From the NCBI GenBank assembly GCA_009809945.1, contig WTPW01000027.1, positions 634,323 through 698,322 on the forward strand: a stretch of DNA of 64,000 bases, given 5' to 3'. Below the pieces are notes generated by a model, which was not told the origin of the DNA, did no database searches, and saw nothing but the letters and a program-made list of their open reading frames with translations. Each line of letters starts with the position of its first letter. Within the stretch, counting starts at the first letter, position 1. This document shows, in pieces, positions 1-11,518 of the stretch. Position numbers and translations under genes: made by a program. This DNA comes from Gigaspora margarita. Taxonomy: Eukaryota; Glomeromycota; Glomeromycetes; Diversisporales; Gigasporaceae.

Positions 1-989
1 GCACAAAAGTAGTAAAATTAATTTATTACATATAAATAAAATTTTATTTTTATACAATCAATTTTGTTAAAAAAAAAAGCTGAATTTAAAAAAATCCAAC
101 TGTATATTTCAGCACAAGTTCTAAGATACCAAGATTTAATTAGTGTTTAAAATATAATATACATATACACATATATGCTTTATTGTATACTTAATTAAGT
201 GTTAAAAAAAGGGAAACTGACCTCTACTGCAAAAAACCTATATTGTAAATTGATAGTTGTAGAATATAAGTAGAATATTTTATATCTGACTGGTATACCT
301 ACAGCTACCAAACTCTAAAATTGACCTTTATTAGTATATTATAATAAATAATCATTATCAGAATTGCTGTAACAACAATAAAAAAAATTCTGTAATTATC
401 AGCATGTTTAAATAAATTGGTTTGGTTCAAATATGAAGATTTGTAAAAAAAAAGTATTTATTGTAGATCATTACTTGGACTTAATTATGTGTATCACTAG
501 CAGTTAATATATAATAGCTATGAAAACTTACCCAAATTTAATAATTATCACATAATTATATAGCACACAGATAACACATTAGTTAATTAGTTAGCAAATC
601 AGATCAACTAAATGATTATGAGCACTATTATGTACACAAGCCTTTTTTCTTTTCAAACAATTACAATTGACTACAATTATATATGAATGCCAAAAAACTA
701 AACATAGTAATAAATAAGGATACTTATTCTTCAAAGTTAATACCATTAATTCATTTTTAATAAACTTATAGTCATTTGCCAATCCACAAGAGAAGTTATC
801 CATTACAAGCAAAATTTAATATAAGTTATATATATATATTAACCTCTATAATATTATCACACCTTTAAGTCATTCAAGCCATTAATTATATTGTTACCTA
901 TATATATTTAGCTATTGATCTTTATATTGTTATTTGGTCAAAATTGAAAAAGTATCCTGCATTATGCAGTCATTTATAATTGTGCATAC
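1..989. other. AT-rich DNA without recognisable gene
   Basis: Very AT-rich sequence with short homopolymer runs. The longest open frame (591-812, minus) is 73 codons, has no family resemblance and a composition like the flanking DNA, so I do not call a gene. Confidence 0.6.
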
Positions 990-1650
990 AAAGCCATTAA
1001 ATTCCAAAGCCATTCTACTCATGCAGTCTTTGGAGTAACAGATTGCCATAGAAGTCAAAAATAACTCTATTTAGATAGTCATTATTCCAAAGTTATTCTA
1101 CTCATTCAGTCTTTTATTATGCCATGTTCTAACTATAAATCTTTTAATTCCATACTTAGGAGTAACAAATTGCCCCCAGAAGTCAAAAATAGCTTCATTT
1201 AGACAGTCATTATTCCAAAGTTATTCTACTCTGCAGTCTTTTATCATGCTATGTTCTAATCAAGCTCTGTATATAAATATGTTAATTCCATACTTAGAAA
1301 TAACAGATCACCCAAAAGTCAAAAAAAATAGTCATTATCCCAAAGTTATTCTACTTAAGCAATCTTTTATCATGCCATGTTCTAATCAAGTTCTGTATAT
1401 AAATCTATTAATTCTATATTTAGATTAATCCTTGGAGAAACAGATTATCCCAGAAGTCAATTTAGATAATCATTAATCATATTTAGCAAGTCTATTAGTT
1501 CCATACTTGAGACAATTATTGAAGTAATGCATTGCAGCAGAAATCCAAAAATTACTCTTCCTATTAATTGTTTATTATGCTATGCTCTAATTAGAGACCT
1601 ATACAAATTTATTAGTTCTATACTTAGCTGGTCATTATAGTAATGCAATA
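990..1650. repeat. Degenerate tandem satellite, unit about 127 bp
   Basis: The phrase CCAAAGTTATTCTACT recurs at about 1086, 1214 and 1340 (spacing 128 and 126 bp), with a related CCAAAGCCATTCTACT near 1005. The rest of each unit recurs in the same order: CAGTCTTTTAT, ATGCTATGTTCTAAT, TTAATTCCATACTTAG, AACAGAT, AGAAGTCAAAAAT. Four to five copies, decaying towards the 3' end. The small open frame at 1246-1428 is a by-product of the repeat. Confidence 0.8.
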
Positions 1651-3201
1651 GAAAATGTTATTGCATAATGAGCAAGAAAAAGAAAGATATTCAAGCTTCA
1701 ACAAAAGGTCATATATGTAAATTAAAATCATAGTATATTGAAATGTATAAAAGATCATCAAATTTACCTTGACAAAACTTTAATTTTTTTTGGGAATTCT
1801 ATTTTAAATAAAGAACTTGTATGGTTTACTTATTCACATTTTATCTAGTAACCCATATCTCTTTATTCATATGAAGCATCTTTTTTTCAAGTTACAAATT
1901 TCTAGGGTTATATATTTAAAAAAAATCATGGTTATAAATTTAATCCAAGAAAAAAAAATTGTATTAATGTCTAGAAAATGACAGTTTTATTCAAAAATCT
2001 TATAACTGGGCACTATACGATCACATATACATTATGGGGTTTGGGCTAAAGCCTGTAGAAAACCAATATAAAAATAAAAACTAAAATGAAGAATCTTGTA
2101 ATAATATTGTTTATATATGTGTATTGCATGTAAACTTAATGATAAAACCTTCATTATTACAGTTGTACCTAATAATGAAAATTTACTAAAGCCAGGCTTT
2201 CAGTATACCTGTGGTGCAATTGGAATAGATAATATTAAGTCAAGCCCATCAACAGCAATTAAAATTTGCTATCAAAGTACTTTTAAAACAAAAACTGAAT
2301 ACTTTAGTTTGTCTGTAATGGGATTCTATAATGAAATTATTATTCAACAGTTAATTAATGATGTAGTATTTTTTCCAATATTTGCTTATATAGAAAGCTT
2401 ACTGTGGTAATAACAAATGTCAGTGATCTAGACAAAAATAGATTTCATGGAATTAGCACTGGATTTGTTTCTTTATTCACTATATATTATAATAAACAAC
2501 ATCTTTTTATCTTAAAAATTAAAAATCAACAATGCATTTTAGAAATTTATTTAGAATCAGAATGTATTAAAACAATTATAGAAGAAACCACAGATAAATT
2601 TTGGAAAAAATTAAAATTTTTCAAAAATATACTGGAATGTACTTCTTTGGACTTATGAACCTATTAGTTTATGAACATATAAACAAATTAAGAAGTAAAT
2701 CACCAACATGTGCAGTTAGTGACTGGAAGTATATGCAATAGCTAGAAAAAGTATTTTCACATATATAAAATCATGTAAGATTCCCAATACAATGGTTAAT
2801 TGGCAATCACTTTTTACAACTGGTACAATCAAAATCTCAGTCATTCAATTTCTGCTTATATTACAAAACATTTATCTGACTAAATATAAGTTTCAAGAAA
2901 TAGAACTATGAGCATAGTAAGCAATGTTTGTTGCTTGTAGGTGTACTAATATAACACCTGTTTCAAAAAAAAGAAACATCTATAGAATTTTGGAGTAAAG
3001 CATTAGATCCTACTATAGACAAAGAGTTATTAAAAGTCTTTATGAAAATAATATCATGCAGTTAGATAAAAAAATTTTAGTACTAGTACCAGAACCGCAG
3101 CCAAATTTACAAGATATAACATTCTGAAATAGCTTTAGAGACACTATGCTTTTAAACAAAAAAGAATCAGATGGTAAAATCTGTATTCTTTCAATTATTG
3201 C

Positions 3202-3956
3202 AGCATAGCAAAAGTTTGTTTTGATTGGCTAAAATTAGAGTAATTATGATTGGTAACAATCTTTTTTTTATACAGTCAATTGTAATTTTTAAAATACTTT
3301 TATAAGTAAAAATCGTCATGTCATATGAAAAAAATTTTTTTGTAATACAAAATGAAAAACCAACTTGAGTTGTTGATATTTTATCTTTAGACTTTTTGTT
3401 TTAAACATGGGATGCAGTAGGATGCAATAGTTTCAAAAACTAGATGAGAAGTGAAAGTTTTGAAAGGTCAGAAAGTACTTTGGCAACCTAAGCAATTAGT
3501 AAGTGAAAGTTGCAAGATTTTGTCTCAACTAGTTCTACTTGTTTTCTAGAAGTAAAAAGTACTACGTATTTGGAACTAATATTCCAAACTCTATTTTTTT
3601 ATTATATTTAGGTCATTGAGTAGTTTATAAATACAACATTTTAAAGTAGCAGTATTTAGAAATGTTTGTGTATGTTATTATTCAGCTAATTGTGTCACAA
3701 AACTTAGTGTAGTTATTGTATAATAAATAGAGTACTTATTGTGAAATGAATAATATTGTTACATTGTGAAATATAAATTAGTTATTATAAATATATTGTA
3801 AGACACAATATGCTCTTTAGAAAGTATTTGACTAATCTTTTGAAAGTTTCGTGAGTAATAAAAATTCATCTGGTATAGCCAATACTTTATCTGAGGAATG
3901 ATCTACATTTTTTCCAGGTATTTAAACAGCCAATCAAAATGAACTTCTGCTATGCT
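3202..3956. mobile_element. MULE-type MITE, 755 bp, with 9-bp TSD
   Basis: Terminal inverted repeats begin AGCATAGCAAAAGTTTGTTT at the left and, read inward, AGCATAGCAGAAGTTCATTT at the right; both continue into TTGATTGGCT. The element is flanked by the perfect 9-bp direct repeat AATTATTGC (3193-3201 and 3957-3965). It interrupts the transposase pseudogene within the codons for LSIIA; removing it together with one TSD copy restores the reading frame into KFKY..LKKELV. A 9-bp TSD fits the Mutator superfamily. It contains no coding capacity. Confidence 0.88.
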
Positions 3957-4309
3957 AATTATTGCCCTAAAGTTTAAATACTGTGTTCTAAAAAAAGAAT
4001 TAGTAGTAAGTAATAACAATAATGCAGTGATCGATTATTGCAATTTGCAAAATTTTGGGCCTTATTGATTATTTGAGTAATGATTATTACTTCACAATCT
4101 ATTGATTTTGAATAAGATAAACACTTTATTCAAAAGTTGCCATGCAATTTGTTCTAATTTAATTGTATCTTTATAGTGATTAATTTTGCATTCTTTCCCT
4201 AATTTTGTTTGGTTCATTCTTTACTAAAGAAATCTAATTTGTTCTTATAGGGCTCAAATTCTGGCAATATTAGCACTTCTATTATATCAAAAAATCTTTT
4301 AAGAATTGA

Positions 4310-4503
4310 GTTCTGATTGATTACTTTAGAGATTGGTCAGAACTCATTCGCAAAAGATCGTCTGACCTTTTAAGTATAATAGAAGTATTTTACTGCATCA
4401 CAATCACAATTAACTTAGCAAAATACTTCTAAGAGCACCAAACAACTTTTCGAGAATGAACCTGACCAATTTCTAAAATAATTAATCAGAAATCAATTCT
4501 TAT
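4310..4503. repeat. Nested inverted repeats (MITE-like)
   Basis: The stretch 4310-4368 (AAGAATTGAGTTCTGATTGA through AACTCATTCGCAAAAG) is repeated inverted at 4448-4503. Between them a second inverted pair, AGAAGTATTTT/AAAATACTTCT, closes the loop. A neighbouring inverted pair (about 4507-4528 with 4692-4713, core CATCTTTTTG) suggests another short foldback next to it. No clear TSD. Confidence 0.6.
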
Positions 4504-4731
4504 TGCACTTTACAAAAAGATGTTGCCTCTGCTAAAAACAATGTCGAGTGAAAATAGAGATTCTATAGCTTTTTGATTTTAAAAATTAAACTGATTTTAA
4601 AGAAATATAAATGCAACCAATCAAAACTATAAAGTAACAGACAATCTGAAATTCCAATAATTCTTAGCTATCATCATTAAAAAAGTCACTAGGTTACATC
4701 TTTTTGCAAAGCACTAAAAATGGTTTTTGAT

Positions 4732-5256
4732 TTAAGGGCAGAGGATACATAGATCAATTTTCATATGATATGCATAGCAAATTAGAACCTTATATAGAGA
4801 ATAAAAATATGCCACTAATAAAAATTTTCAAAAATACTATTAATTTTTTTCAAAATTTTTATTTTTATAAATTAAAATATGCTTTTTCTAAAGATATAAA
4901 TTTTAATAAACAAATTATTTCAAAAAAGTATACTTGTATATATATAAAGTTTGCTGCGATAGCCTCAAATTTGCTAGGGTTATGCAAAATTGTTAATTTT
5001 GATTGGCTAGATCATATGATCATTATATGATTTTTGTAAACAAAAAATCAATACCCAATCTTTAATTACATATTTCTCAGCGAATATCTAACAAAATTAA
5101 TGATTTTACTACCATTAGAATCACAAATACCTATTTTACAACTTCAAAATAAATTATAAAATAACTTACTTAAGAAAATTTATTTTAATTTTAAAAAGAA
5201 AAAATTTTTGCCATCTAGATCATATGAAAAATAATCTATATATCCTTTATCCTTAA
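4732..5256. mobile_element. TTAA-ended MITE, 525 bp (copy 1)
   Basis: Ends are TTAAGGGCAGAGGATACATA and, inverted, TTAAGGATAAAGGATATATA, both followed by AGAT and then TTTTCATATGAT. Its length and internal order match the copy at 44371-44896 (526 bp): ATGCCACTAATAAAAATTTT, ..TTGATTGGCTA, AATACCCAATCTTTAA, TTTTACTACCATTAGAATCA. TTAA at both ends could be the TSD, as in piggyBac or Kolobok elements, or part of the TIR. The open frame 4770-5030 lies inside it and is not conserved as protein. Confidence 0.8.
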
Positions 5257-6999
5257 TAGAAGCAATTATCTTATTCACTATCACAATCGATTGTGAAGTA
5301 ATGATTATCATTCAAGCAATCAAAAGTTTGCAAATTGCAATAAGCGAAGTAACAAAAATCAGGTAATCTTTTAGGGGGAGAAGAAGATAAAAAATGTTAA
5401 AATTATATATAGAAACCTAACCAAATCTATATTAAAGAGGGGGGAGGGAAGTAGGCATCTAATAAAAAATAATTAGGTAATTAATAACACGCCCTAATTA
5501 ATTAATCGATATATTAACTAATCGATTAGTCAATTAATTGATTACCTGATTAATTGATTAATCGATTATTTAACTATAATCAATTTTTAAAAAAAATTTG
5601 GTTAAATTAGATGAAATTTTTACTTTAATTGTAACATTTATTAGGTTGAATTAGAAACAATAAATAAAGCTAAAAAAAATGCCCTACTTTATGGTTCAGG
5701 TGCATCACCTTTACAAAAACCAATTAGAACTATACATCGATTATCTGATATTCAAGAAAATCAATTTTTATCTTTTTTTTAAAATAAAGATAATGTTAAA
5801 ATAAGCTCATACCATGTGGATCCAAAAACAGAATTACTGATTCTATATTTAAGTAATAATAAAAGCAAATTATGAAAGAAGTTTAGTGAAATTTATCCAA
5901 ATGGTATGAAAAGAACTACTTTTATAGCACAACTAAGTAATTCTACAAACTTTAAATACTATGAAGACCTTGGTGGGCTATGTATAATTTGCAATAATTA
6001 TAGATATGAAAGTTTTGAAAATTTAGCAAATATTATACAAAATAATATAAATAAAAATGATAAGATTAATTTATATATATTATTTTTTATAAGAAATTTA
6101 CTATTACATTATTACAAATATATAATCAATTACCTTATTAAATAGTATCAGTTCAAAATGTTGGAAAACCTCAGAAAGCTTAAACGGCATATGAGATAAG
6201 GTTATAAAAAAGAATTAATAGTCAGTACAGATGGTAGAGTCAATCATAATCCATGCATTTCCTACTGTTTACCTTATGCATTTGGTGAATGCATTTACAA
6301 CTATGAAACAAGATGCCCCAATTGTGATCAATTGTTTAAAGTCATGGATTCTTTAATTGATTCAATACCTAAAACTATTTATCCACAAATCAATAAATGC
6401 AGAGAACAATTAATATATTACCTTTCATATCAAATGCAAAAAGTATACTTGATGCACAGTTTAAAGCAATATTAGCTGAGCTTGATTTGGATAGTGCACT
6501 TTTTATTGCAGATTATAAGATGCATATTCTATCTAAATCTGCACATAAAACAAAAAGAGATTTTTTGGAAAGTGTATCTGGACTTTGTACACAATTTTAG
6601 ATATACTAAAAGAAATAAAACTAAGGCTGAAAAGAATGAAACCAAGGCTGAAAAAAATAAAACAGATGATAAAAAAAATAAACCTAAAAATAAAAAAAAT
6701 AAACCTAAGATAGTTATTCAAGCATATGATCATTGGTCAACAGATACCAAGCAGGATGCTTGGTTTATAGCATTAGCATTTGATGGTGTTTTGAGACTAT
6801 AAACAGAAAACCCAAATATATAAAGATGGTATTTGATAATGGTTCTCATTACTATAACTCTGAACTAATGGGCATAGTTGGATACTAGTACAAGTGGTAC
6901 AATATAGAGATTCAGAGCTAGTTGCTTTTAGAACCAGGAGAAGCAAAAACAACCATTGATTTGCATCATGTAGTAGTTAATATATTTTTTTTGTTTGTT

Positions 7000-7209
7000 T
7001 TAACAAGAGTGTCAACAAATTCATTAATCCAATGAGCAATTTCAACAATTAAACTTATATCAAAATAGCTATTTTTACCTATTACCTATCTTCTACTTTT
7101 CAAAATAAAGTAACAAATAATCTACTATTATTAAAGATATTTGAATAACTTCTATATTATTGCAGACTAGATTTCATAATTTCTTAAACTTTTGTTACAC
7201 CTCTCATCG
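7000..7209. other. AT-rich spacer
   Basis: No coding signal or repeat structure recognised after the decayed transposase. Confidence 0.5.
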
Positions 7210-7440
7210 GCAAATTTTATATATAGATATATATCGATTACTAACCAGTAAGATATATATCGATGATCAATACCCCTGCCAATTATTATCGATAGTGATA
7301 GTAATCGATATATATCTGGTTAATCGATATATATCTACTAGATATATATCGATTAACCAGATATATATCAATAATCAACACCCTGCCGATTATTATCAAT
7401 AGTGATAGCAATTGACATATATCTAATATGATATCAATTA
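7210..7440. repeat. Palindromic GATATATATC repeat cluster
   Basis: The block TAATCGATATATATCTGGTT is followed by its own inverse around CTACTAG near 7338, and the flanks CCCTGCCAATTATTATCGAT and CCCTGCCGATTATTATCAAT also repeat. The same word, ATCGATATAT, recurs at about 8880-9050. The sequence could form a cruciform. No coding capacity. Confidence 0.7.
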
Positions 7441-7639
7441 ATAATTATTATATTCACATAATCATGCTCGCAAAGTTTCGCAATTTATTATAAATTTATT
7501 TTTTTTATTTATTATTATTATATATTATATTTTAAATTAAATAATTAATATTTGCAAGTTTTTGCAATTTAATATAAAAATTATTTATTTATTATTATTA
7601 TATATTATATTATATTACATATCTTTATTATATATTATT

Positions 7640-8720
7640 AGAAAAAAATGAAAAACCAAAAAAAAAACCTCTGAAAAAAATAACAAAAAAAAACAAAAAT
7701 GAAAAATAGTAATAATTTTTAACTACTTTTGCACTTCATCACATCTACTATTATATTCGCTCATATTCACTACTTCTTGCAAAGTGTCAGAGAAGTTAGA
7801 GTTGTTATTCTTGTAAGTACCAGAAAAGTTAGATCGTTTTCTTGCAAAGATTCGAAGAAAGTCAGGAATAAATAAAATAAAATTAAAAAAATAAGTAAAA
7901 AAAAAGAAAAACAAACAAAAAATAAAAATGTAAGCAAACTAAATAAAAAAAAAACAAAGCCTCAAATCTCTATTTTCCTGAAGTAAGAGTTCATTTCTTG
8001 CAATTCAAAAATTGTTGAAGGTTTTCACATTGTGCCAGAATAATAAAAAAATAAAAATTAAAGAAATAAGTAAAAAGAAAACAAACAAAAAAAACGAAAT
8101 GTAAGCAAACTAAATAAAAAAAAAAATAAAACCCCAAATCTCAATTTCTCTAATATAGAGTTTGTGATAGAAATTGCTAAAATCAAGTTGTATATATTCT
8201 TGCAAAGTGGCAGAAAAGTCTGGGCTTGCTTGCAAAGTGTTGAAAAACCTATGTTATTTTCCTCACAAATTGGCAGAATATTAAAAAAAATAAAAAAAAA
8301 CAAAAACAAAAACAAACAATAACGTCAAACAAAAAAATAAATGAAGCACTAACTAAACCTTTATTTCTTTAAAGAGGTGTTCTTGGAAATTTACAAATTG
8401 CTAGAGAAAGCAATTGTGTGTTCTTGCAAAATTTCGAAAAGATGAGTTGGCTTGCGCATAGTTTTGAAAGGTTGTTAGATTTCCAAAAGTTAGGGTTAGT
8501 ATTTGTTGTAAAAATAAAATAAAAAAATTAAATAACAATAAAAAAAATAATGAAAAACAAAACAAAACTAAACAAAATGAAATGAACCAAAAAAAATATC
8601 GAAACGAAAATGAAAACAAAATGAAAAAACAATGTAAAATTGATAGAAGATCTAAATTATAAGCAAAAAAAACAAACAAAGATCTAATCTGATCTTGTAC
8701 CACGATTATCAAAACATTTC
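7640..8720. repeat. Degenerate long tandem repeat with A-rich tracts
   Basis: Units of roughly 250-300 bp alternate an A-rich tract (AAATAAAAAAATAAAAATTA type) with a less A-rich piece carrying TTCTTGCAAAGTG(T/G)CAGAAAAGT and CTCAAATCTCTATTT. Three to four units can be followed. The open frames on the minus strand (7723-7914, 8058-8315, 8401-8745) are Phe/Leu-rich translations of the A-tracts and are not genes. Confidence 0.65.
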
Positions 8721-9050
8721 GAACCATTTCGAAAATATTAGTCAAACGCGTTCTTGGTATGATCTAGGGTACAGATCTACTGATATAGGTTGATTTTCTA
8801 TTTTTAAAATATTTCGAAACAATTCNTACTCAGTGATGGTCAAAACATTATGTAATCGTTAAAGATCAGTTAATCGTTATATATTATTTCAAATAATTCT
8901 GATTATAATCGATTTCTAGATATATAACGATTTAATATAGAAAATGATATATATTGATTTAGATATATATCAAGTTTTATCCAATTAATTGATATATAAT
9001 GATATTTTATAATCGATATAAAATGATTAAGTGTTATATATCGATCAATA
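8721..9050. other. AT-rich palindromic DNA before the LTR element
   Basis: Repeated ATCGATATATAA-type words as at 7210-7440; one N at 8826. No gene seen. Confidence 0.6.
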
Positions 9051-9055
9051 TCTAT

Positions 9056-9763
9056 TGTTGACCTATAGAAATTGCTATGAACCACAAAATCGATCATAAC
9101 TCTTGATCCACCAATCCAAATTGAATAAAACCACCACCATTCAAATCAGCTCACTGAGACGATTCCGACGAGCTATAGATCATCCCTGTATGACCACTGG
9201 ATGACAAGATCGGAACCAATAAGTGATCAATCATGTGATCTGTAATTTGATTGGCTAAGCGATTACTGCGGGCAAAAGCGTCGCTAGTAGCATTTGTAAA
9301 ATATGTCATATTTGTAGCATATATTCTATATATTTTATTTATTCAACATATATCATTTATTACATATATTTTATTTATACTATTTATACTATATATTTTA
9401 TTAGTAGTAGATATAGCATATATTACACATGTAGTAGATATAGTCTGTTACATTTGTGAAAAAACAAAATGTATAAAAGCAGCAGATGTGGACCCCAAGT
9501 TCAACATCGAGTCTTCATACTCTTTCACTAATAAATACATTTATTTATTATTTAAATTAAACAATTACTAGTATCTTCATATAGTTTTAATTGTAGCCTC
9601 TTTCGTAATTGCAAATTGCCAAAAATCTTCTTTGTTAAGTTTTATTAAAAAACGCCTCTCGACTTAGATATATCACAGTAACAAGTGAGGTTACACAAAG
9701 TGTTCACAGTCTAAGGTCGCTCTAGTTACCTACTATCTTTAAAGAAGTGGATATAGGATAACA
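9056..9763 (+). repeat. 5' LTR, 708 bp
   Basis: Almost identical to 13994-14690. Contains TATAAAAG at 9472 and AATAAA at about 9529, a spacing that fits a U3-R-U5 order. The open frame at 9251-9571 lies entirely within the LTR, recurs in the 3' LTR, and is a translation of TATATT-rich sequence rather than a gene. Confidence 0.92.
9472..9479 (+). promoter_or_regulatory. TATA box of the LTR promoter
   Basis: TATAAAAG, followed about 50 bp later by AATAAA. The same arrangement occurs in the 3' LTR from 14414. Confidence 0.6.
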
Positions 9764-9766
9764 AAT

Positions 9767-9784
9767 TGGTGGTGACTGTGAGAT
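9767..9784 (+). other. Putative primer-binding site
   Basis: TGGTGGTGACTGTGAGAT starts 3 bp after the 5' LTR. It begins with TGG, the complement of a tRNA 3' CCA. I cannot assign the tRNA without a search. Confidence 0.5.
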
Positions 9785-9861
9785 ACTTTCTCCACCCTTG
9801 CATAGTATTTTGAGAACCTAAAAATTGGATTTTTGACTTCGTGGAACGTTTGCCACTANGA

Positions 9862-10210
9862 AAAGTCAATTGATTTTGCTCCGTTTGAGCTGAAATTTTA
9901 ACTGTATACTCTTTGGAAGAGTCCACATTCTTTCTACTAAGCTTATCTTAGNACGAAAACGCTACTCCNAACAAGAAACCTTCGTGACGGCATTTTCTCT
10001 CTCTAAAGATTTGAAAAGAAAGAAACGATTGCAACTAAGTAAAGTTGATCAATTTAGATCCGTTTGATCTGAAATTTTGAGGATATACCCTTTGAGCGAT
10101 TCCGCATCTTTTCTACTAAGCTTATCATAAGACGAAAATCCCATTGAAAATCGTAAATCGAAGTGACGGCATTTTTTGCTCTTTAAAGATCTGCAAAGAA
10201 AAGTTTCTCT
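9862..10210 (+). repeat. Direct duplication in the element leader
   Basis: 9862-10020 and about 10046-10210 share TTTCTACTAAGCTTATC, GACGGCATTTT, CGTTTGA(G/T)CTGAAATTTT and TCTTTAAAGAT in the same order, offset by about 184 bp. Non-coding; two Ns (9952, 9969) lie in the first copy. Confidence 0.75.
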
Positions 10211-10375
10211 ACGATTACATTACACAGAACGAAATCAATCATTGCGAGATAGCCTGTGGATGAAATTTTGCGATTTATGCACTATTAGGATTAGAAGAAC
10301 TTCAGGAACATTCTTCTATTAAGTGACAATACATATTGACTTAAAGAAATATTGTAATATTAATAGATATTAAAA

Positions 10376-11518
10376 ATGACTTATTGGAAATCACCAAAAG
10401 TGACGAAAAATCAATGGAAGTATGAAGAAACATACTATATAAATCAAACCACAAATCAAAGACAAACTCAAAGACACAACAAGAGAAAAGAGATCCTTGA
10501 TGAAAACCTAAAAGTAAAAGACCTAGAAAATGAATGTGCAGGATTATATGCAACACTTACTGATGAACAAGCTTTGGAAGTCCAAGAAATTGTTGATGAA
10601 ACCTTTGGAAATCAAACTTTTGATAACAGACAAATTCCTAAAATGTTAAAAATCTTTAAGAAGATATTAATTGAAGTCAAAACAGATTGTAAGCCAAACT
10701 ATACAGAAGAAAATATTGTATACTTACCTTTCTACATTCAGTTAACTACAGCCCCAGAAAATAAAACCTCTTCTTCAATAACACCAACTACAGAAGCTTG
10801 CCAACCAGAATCACTCAATGAAGCTGTAGATGAAATTCTTGATGCTTACCATATTACAGAAGACCTAAAAGAAAATGATGAAATTGATCTTGAAGCTATA
10901 ATTGATGATTATTTAAACATTTTAGACACTTGGACATCAGAATCAAAATCTGTTAAAGCTGATGCTAAAGAAGATAATCTTGGAACACCTGAACAGCACT
11001 TAGAAAATATGGATGATAGTTTGGATAAACAAATCAAACCCAAAGAATTCTGTGATCAAAATGGAAAAACTCTTGATGAAGCTATTGAAAATTGCAATAG
11101 AAAAGTTAATGAGTTTAAGAGAACAATTAAAGATGATCAAGAAAAGATAATGAACCCAGACCCAATTAAATCTATAGAACCTCGATCTGATGATATAGAT
11201 CATGTCCTTGACAGTTATTACCAAAATGAAATTAGTTTTAAGGAAAAGGAATATGAAGCACTTACATATTGCCAAAAGTCTGATGAAGTCGATAAACTAA
11301 ATGATGATGAAATATCTAGATAGTATTCTACACAATATCCTGCTAGTAACTTCTCTGAAAAATTATTAGAATATTTTCAAGAAATATCTAATGTCTATAT
11401 ACTATATACACTATTCAATCTGCTCCAATGGATAAAAAACCAAACATTTGATCCTGGAGGATTCTATGAACAAGATAGAAAAATCTTGATATCTCCTCAC
11501 CCACAAGTCCGATTTTGA
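10376..11518 (+). CDS. Acidic ORF of the LTR element, interrupted by one TAG
   Basis: An ATG at 10376 opens 315 codons to a TAG at 11321. The frame then continues for 64 further sense codons (through FDPGGFYEQDRK) to TGA at about 11516. The protein is hydrophilic and rich in Asp/Glu/Lys/Asn. It has short repeats of the type DEILDAYHI, DDYLNILDTW and DHVLDSYYQNE, and no membrane segment. I see no CCHC knuckle, protease or polymerase motif, so I cannot call it Gag. Its position after the leader suggests it is the structural ORF of the element or a captured host gene. The TAG may be a simple mutation or a readthrough codon. Function not recognised. Confidence 0.6.

Larger units (their letters stand above)
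4025..5352. mobile_element. Composite hAT-like element inside the intron
   Basis: About 100 bp at 4025-4125 reappears inverted at about 5270-5352. Shared blocks include ATTGCAATTTGCAAA, AATGATTATTACTTCACAAT and GAATAAGATAA. The left end reads CAGTGATCG. Flanking octamers CAATAATG and CAAAAATC agree at 6 of 8 positions, which may be a worn 8-bp TSD, so the ends are approximate. Two smaller inverted-repeat structures and a TTAA-ended element sit inside. Confidence 0.55.
4006..5644 (+). other. Intron of the transposase pseudogene, expanded by insertions
   Basis: GTAAGT at 4006 and ..TTTATTAG ending at 5644 join K-E-L-V to V-E-L-E-T-I-N-K in one reading frame, matching the expected order of the protein. 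At 1.6 kb it is about 20 times the length of the other introns seen here, because of the elements inside it. The remainder (5360-5640) is AT-rich palindromic sequence with repeated TTAATCGATTA words. Confidence 0.6.
2117..6990 (+). pseudogene. Decayed DDE-like transposase gene (Rhizophagus repeat family)
   Basis: Coding-looking pieces run in order on the plus strand with stops and frameshifts. First piece 2117-2658, containing VMGFYNEIIIQQL and a second half with TGFVSLFTIYYN. Next, about 2940-3200, with EFWSKALDP and ending SDGKICILSIIA. After an inserted element it resumes at 3957 (KFKY..LKKELV) and is spliced at 4006-5644 to VELETINKAKKNALLYGSG. It continues with DPKTELLILYL, YEDLGGLCIICNN, VNHNPCISYCLPYAFG and CPNCDQLF, then a Lys/Asn-rich linker (6600-6710), AYDHWSTDTKQDAWF, DNGSHYYNSE and EPGEAKTTIDLHH. 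The last motifs look like the core of a DDE transposase. I recognise this order from a family repeated many times in Rhizophagus; the superfamily is uncertain. The copy cannot encode a full protein. Confidence 0.72.

Noticed and set aside
4770..5030. 86-codon frame in the TTAA MITE
   Set aside because: The sister copy at 44371-44896 does not keep the frame.
9251..9571. Open frame of 106 codons with repeated Ile/Leu/Tyr
   Set aside because: It lies inside the 5' LTR and recurs in the 3' LTR with an indel that shifts the frame; composition follows TATATTTTAT repeats.
10341..11275. Minus-strand frames opposite the LTR-element ORF
   Set aside because: Hydrophobic shadows of the acidic plus-strand ORF.
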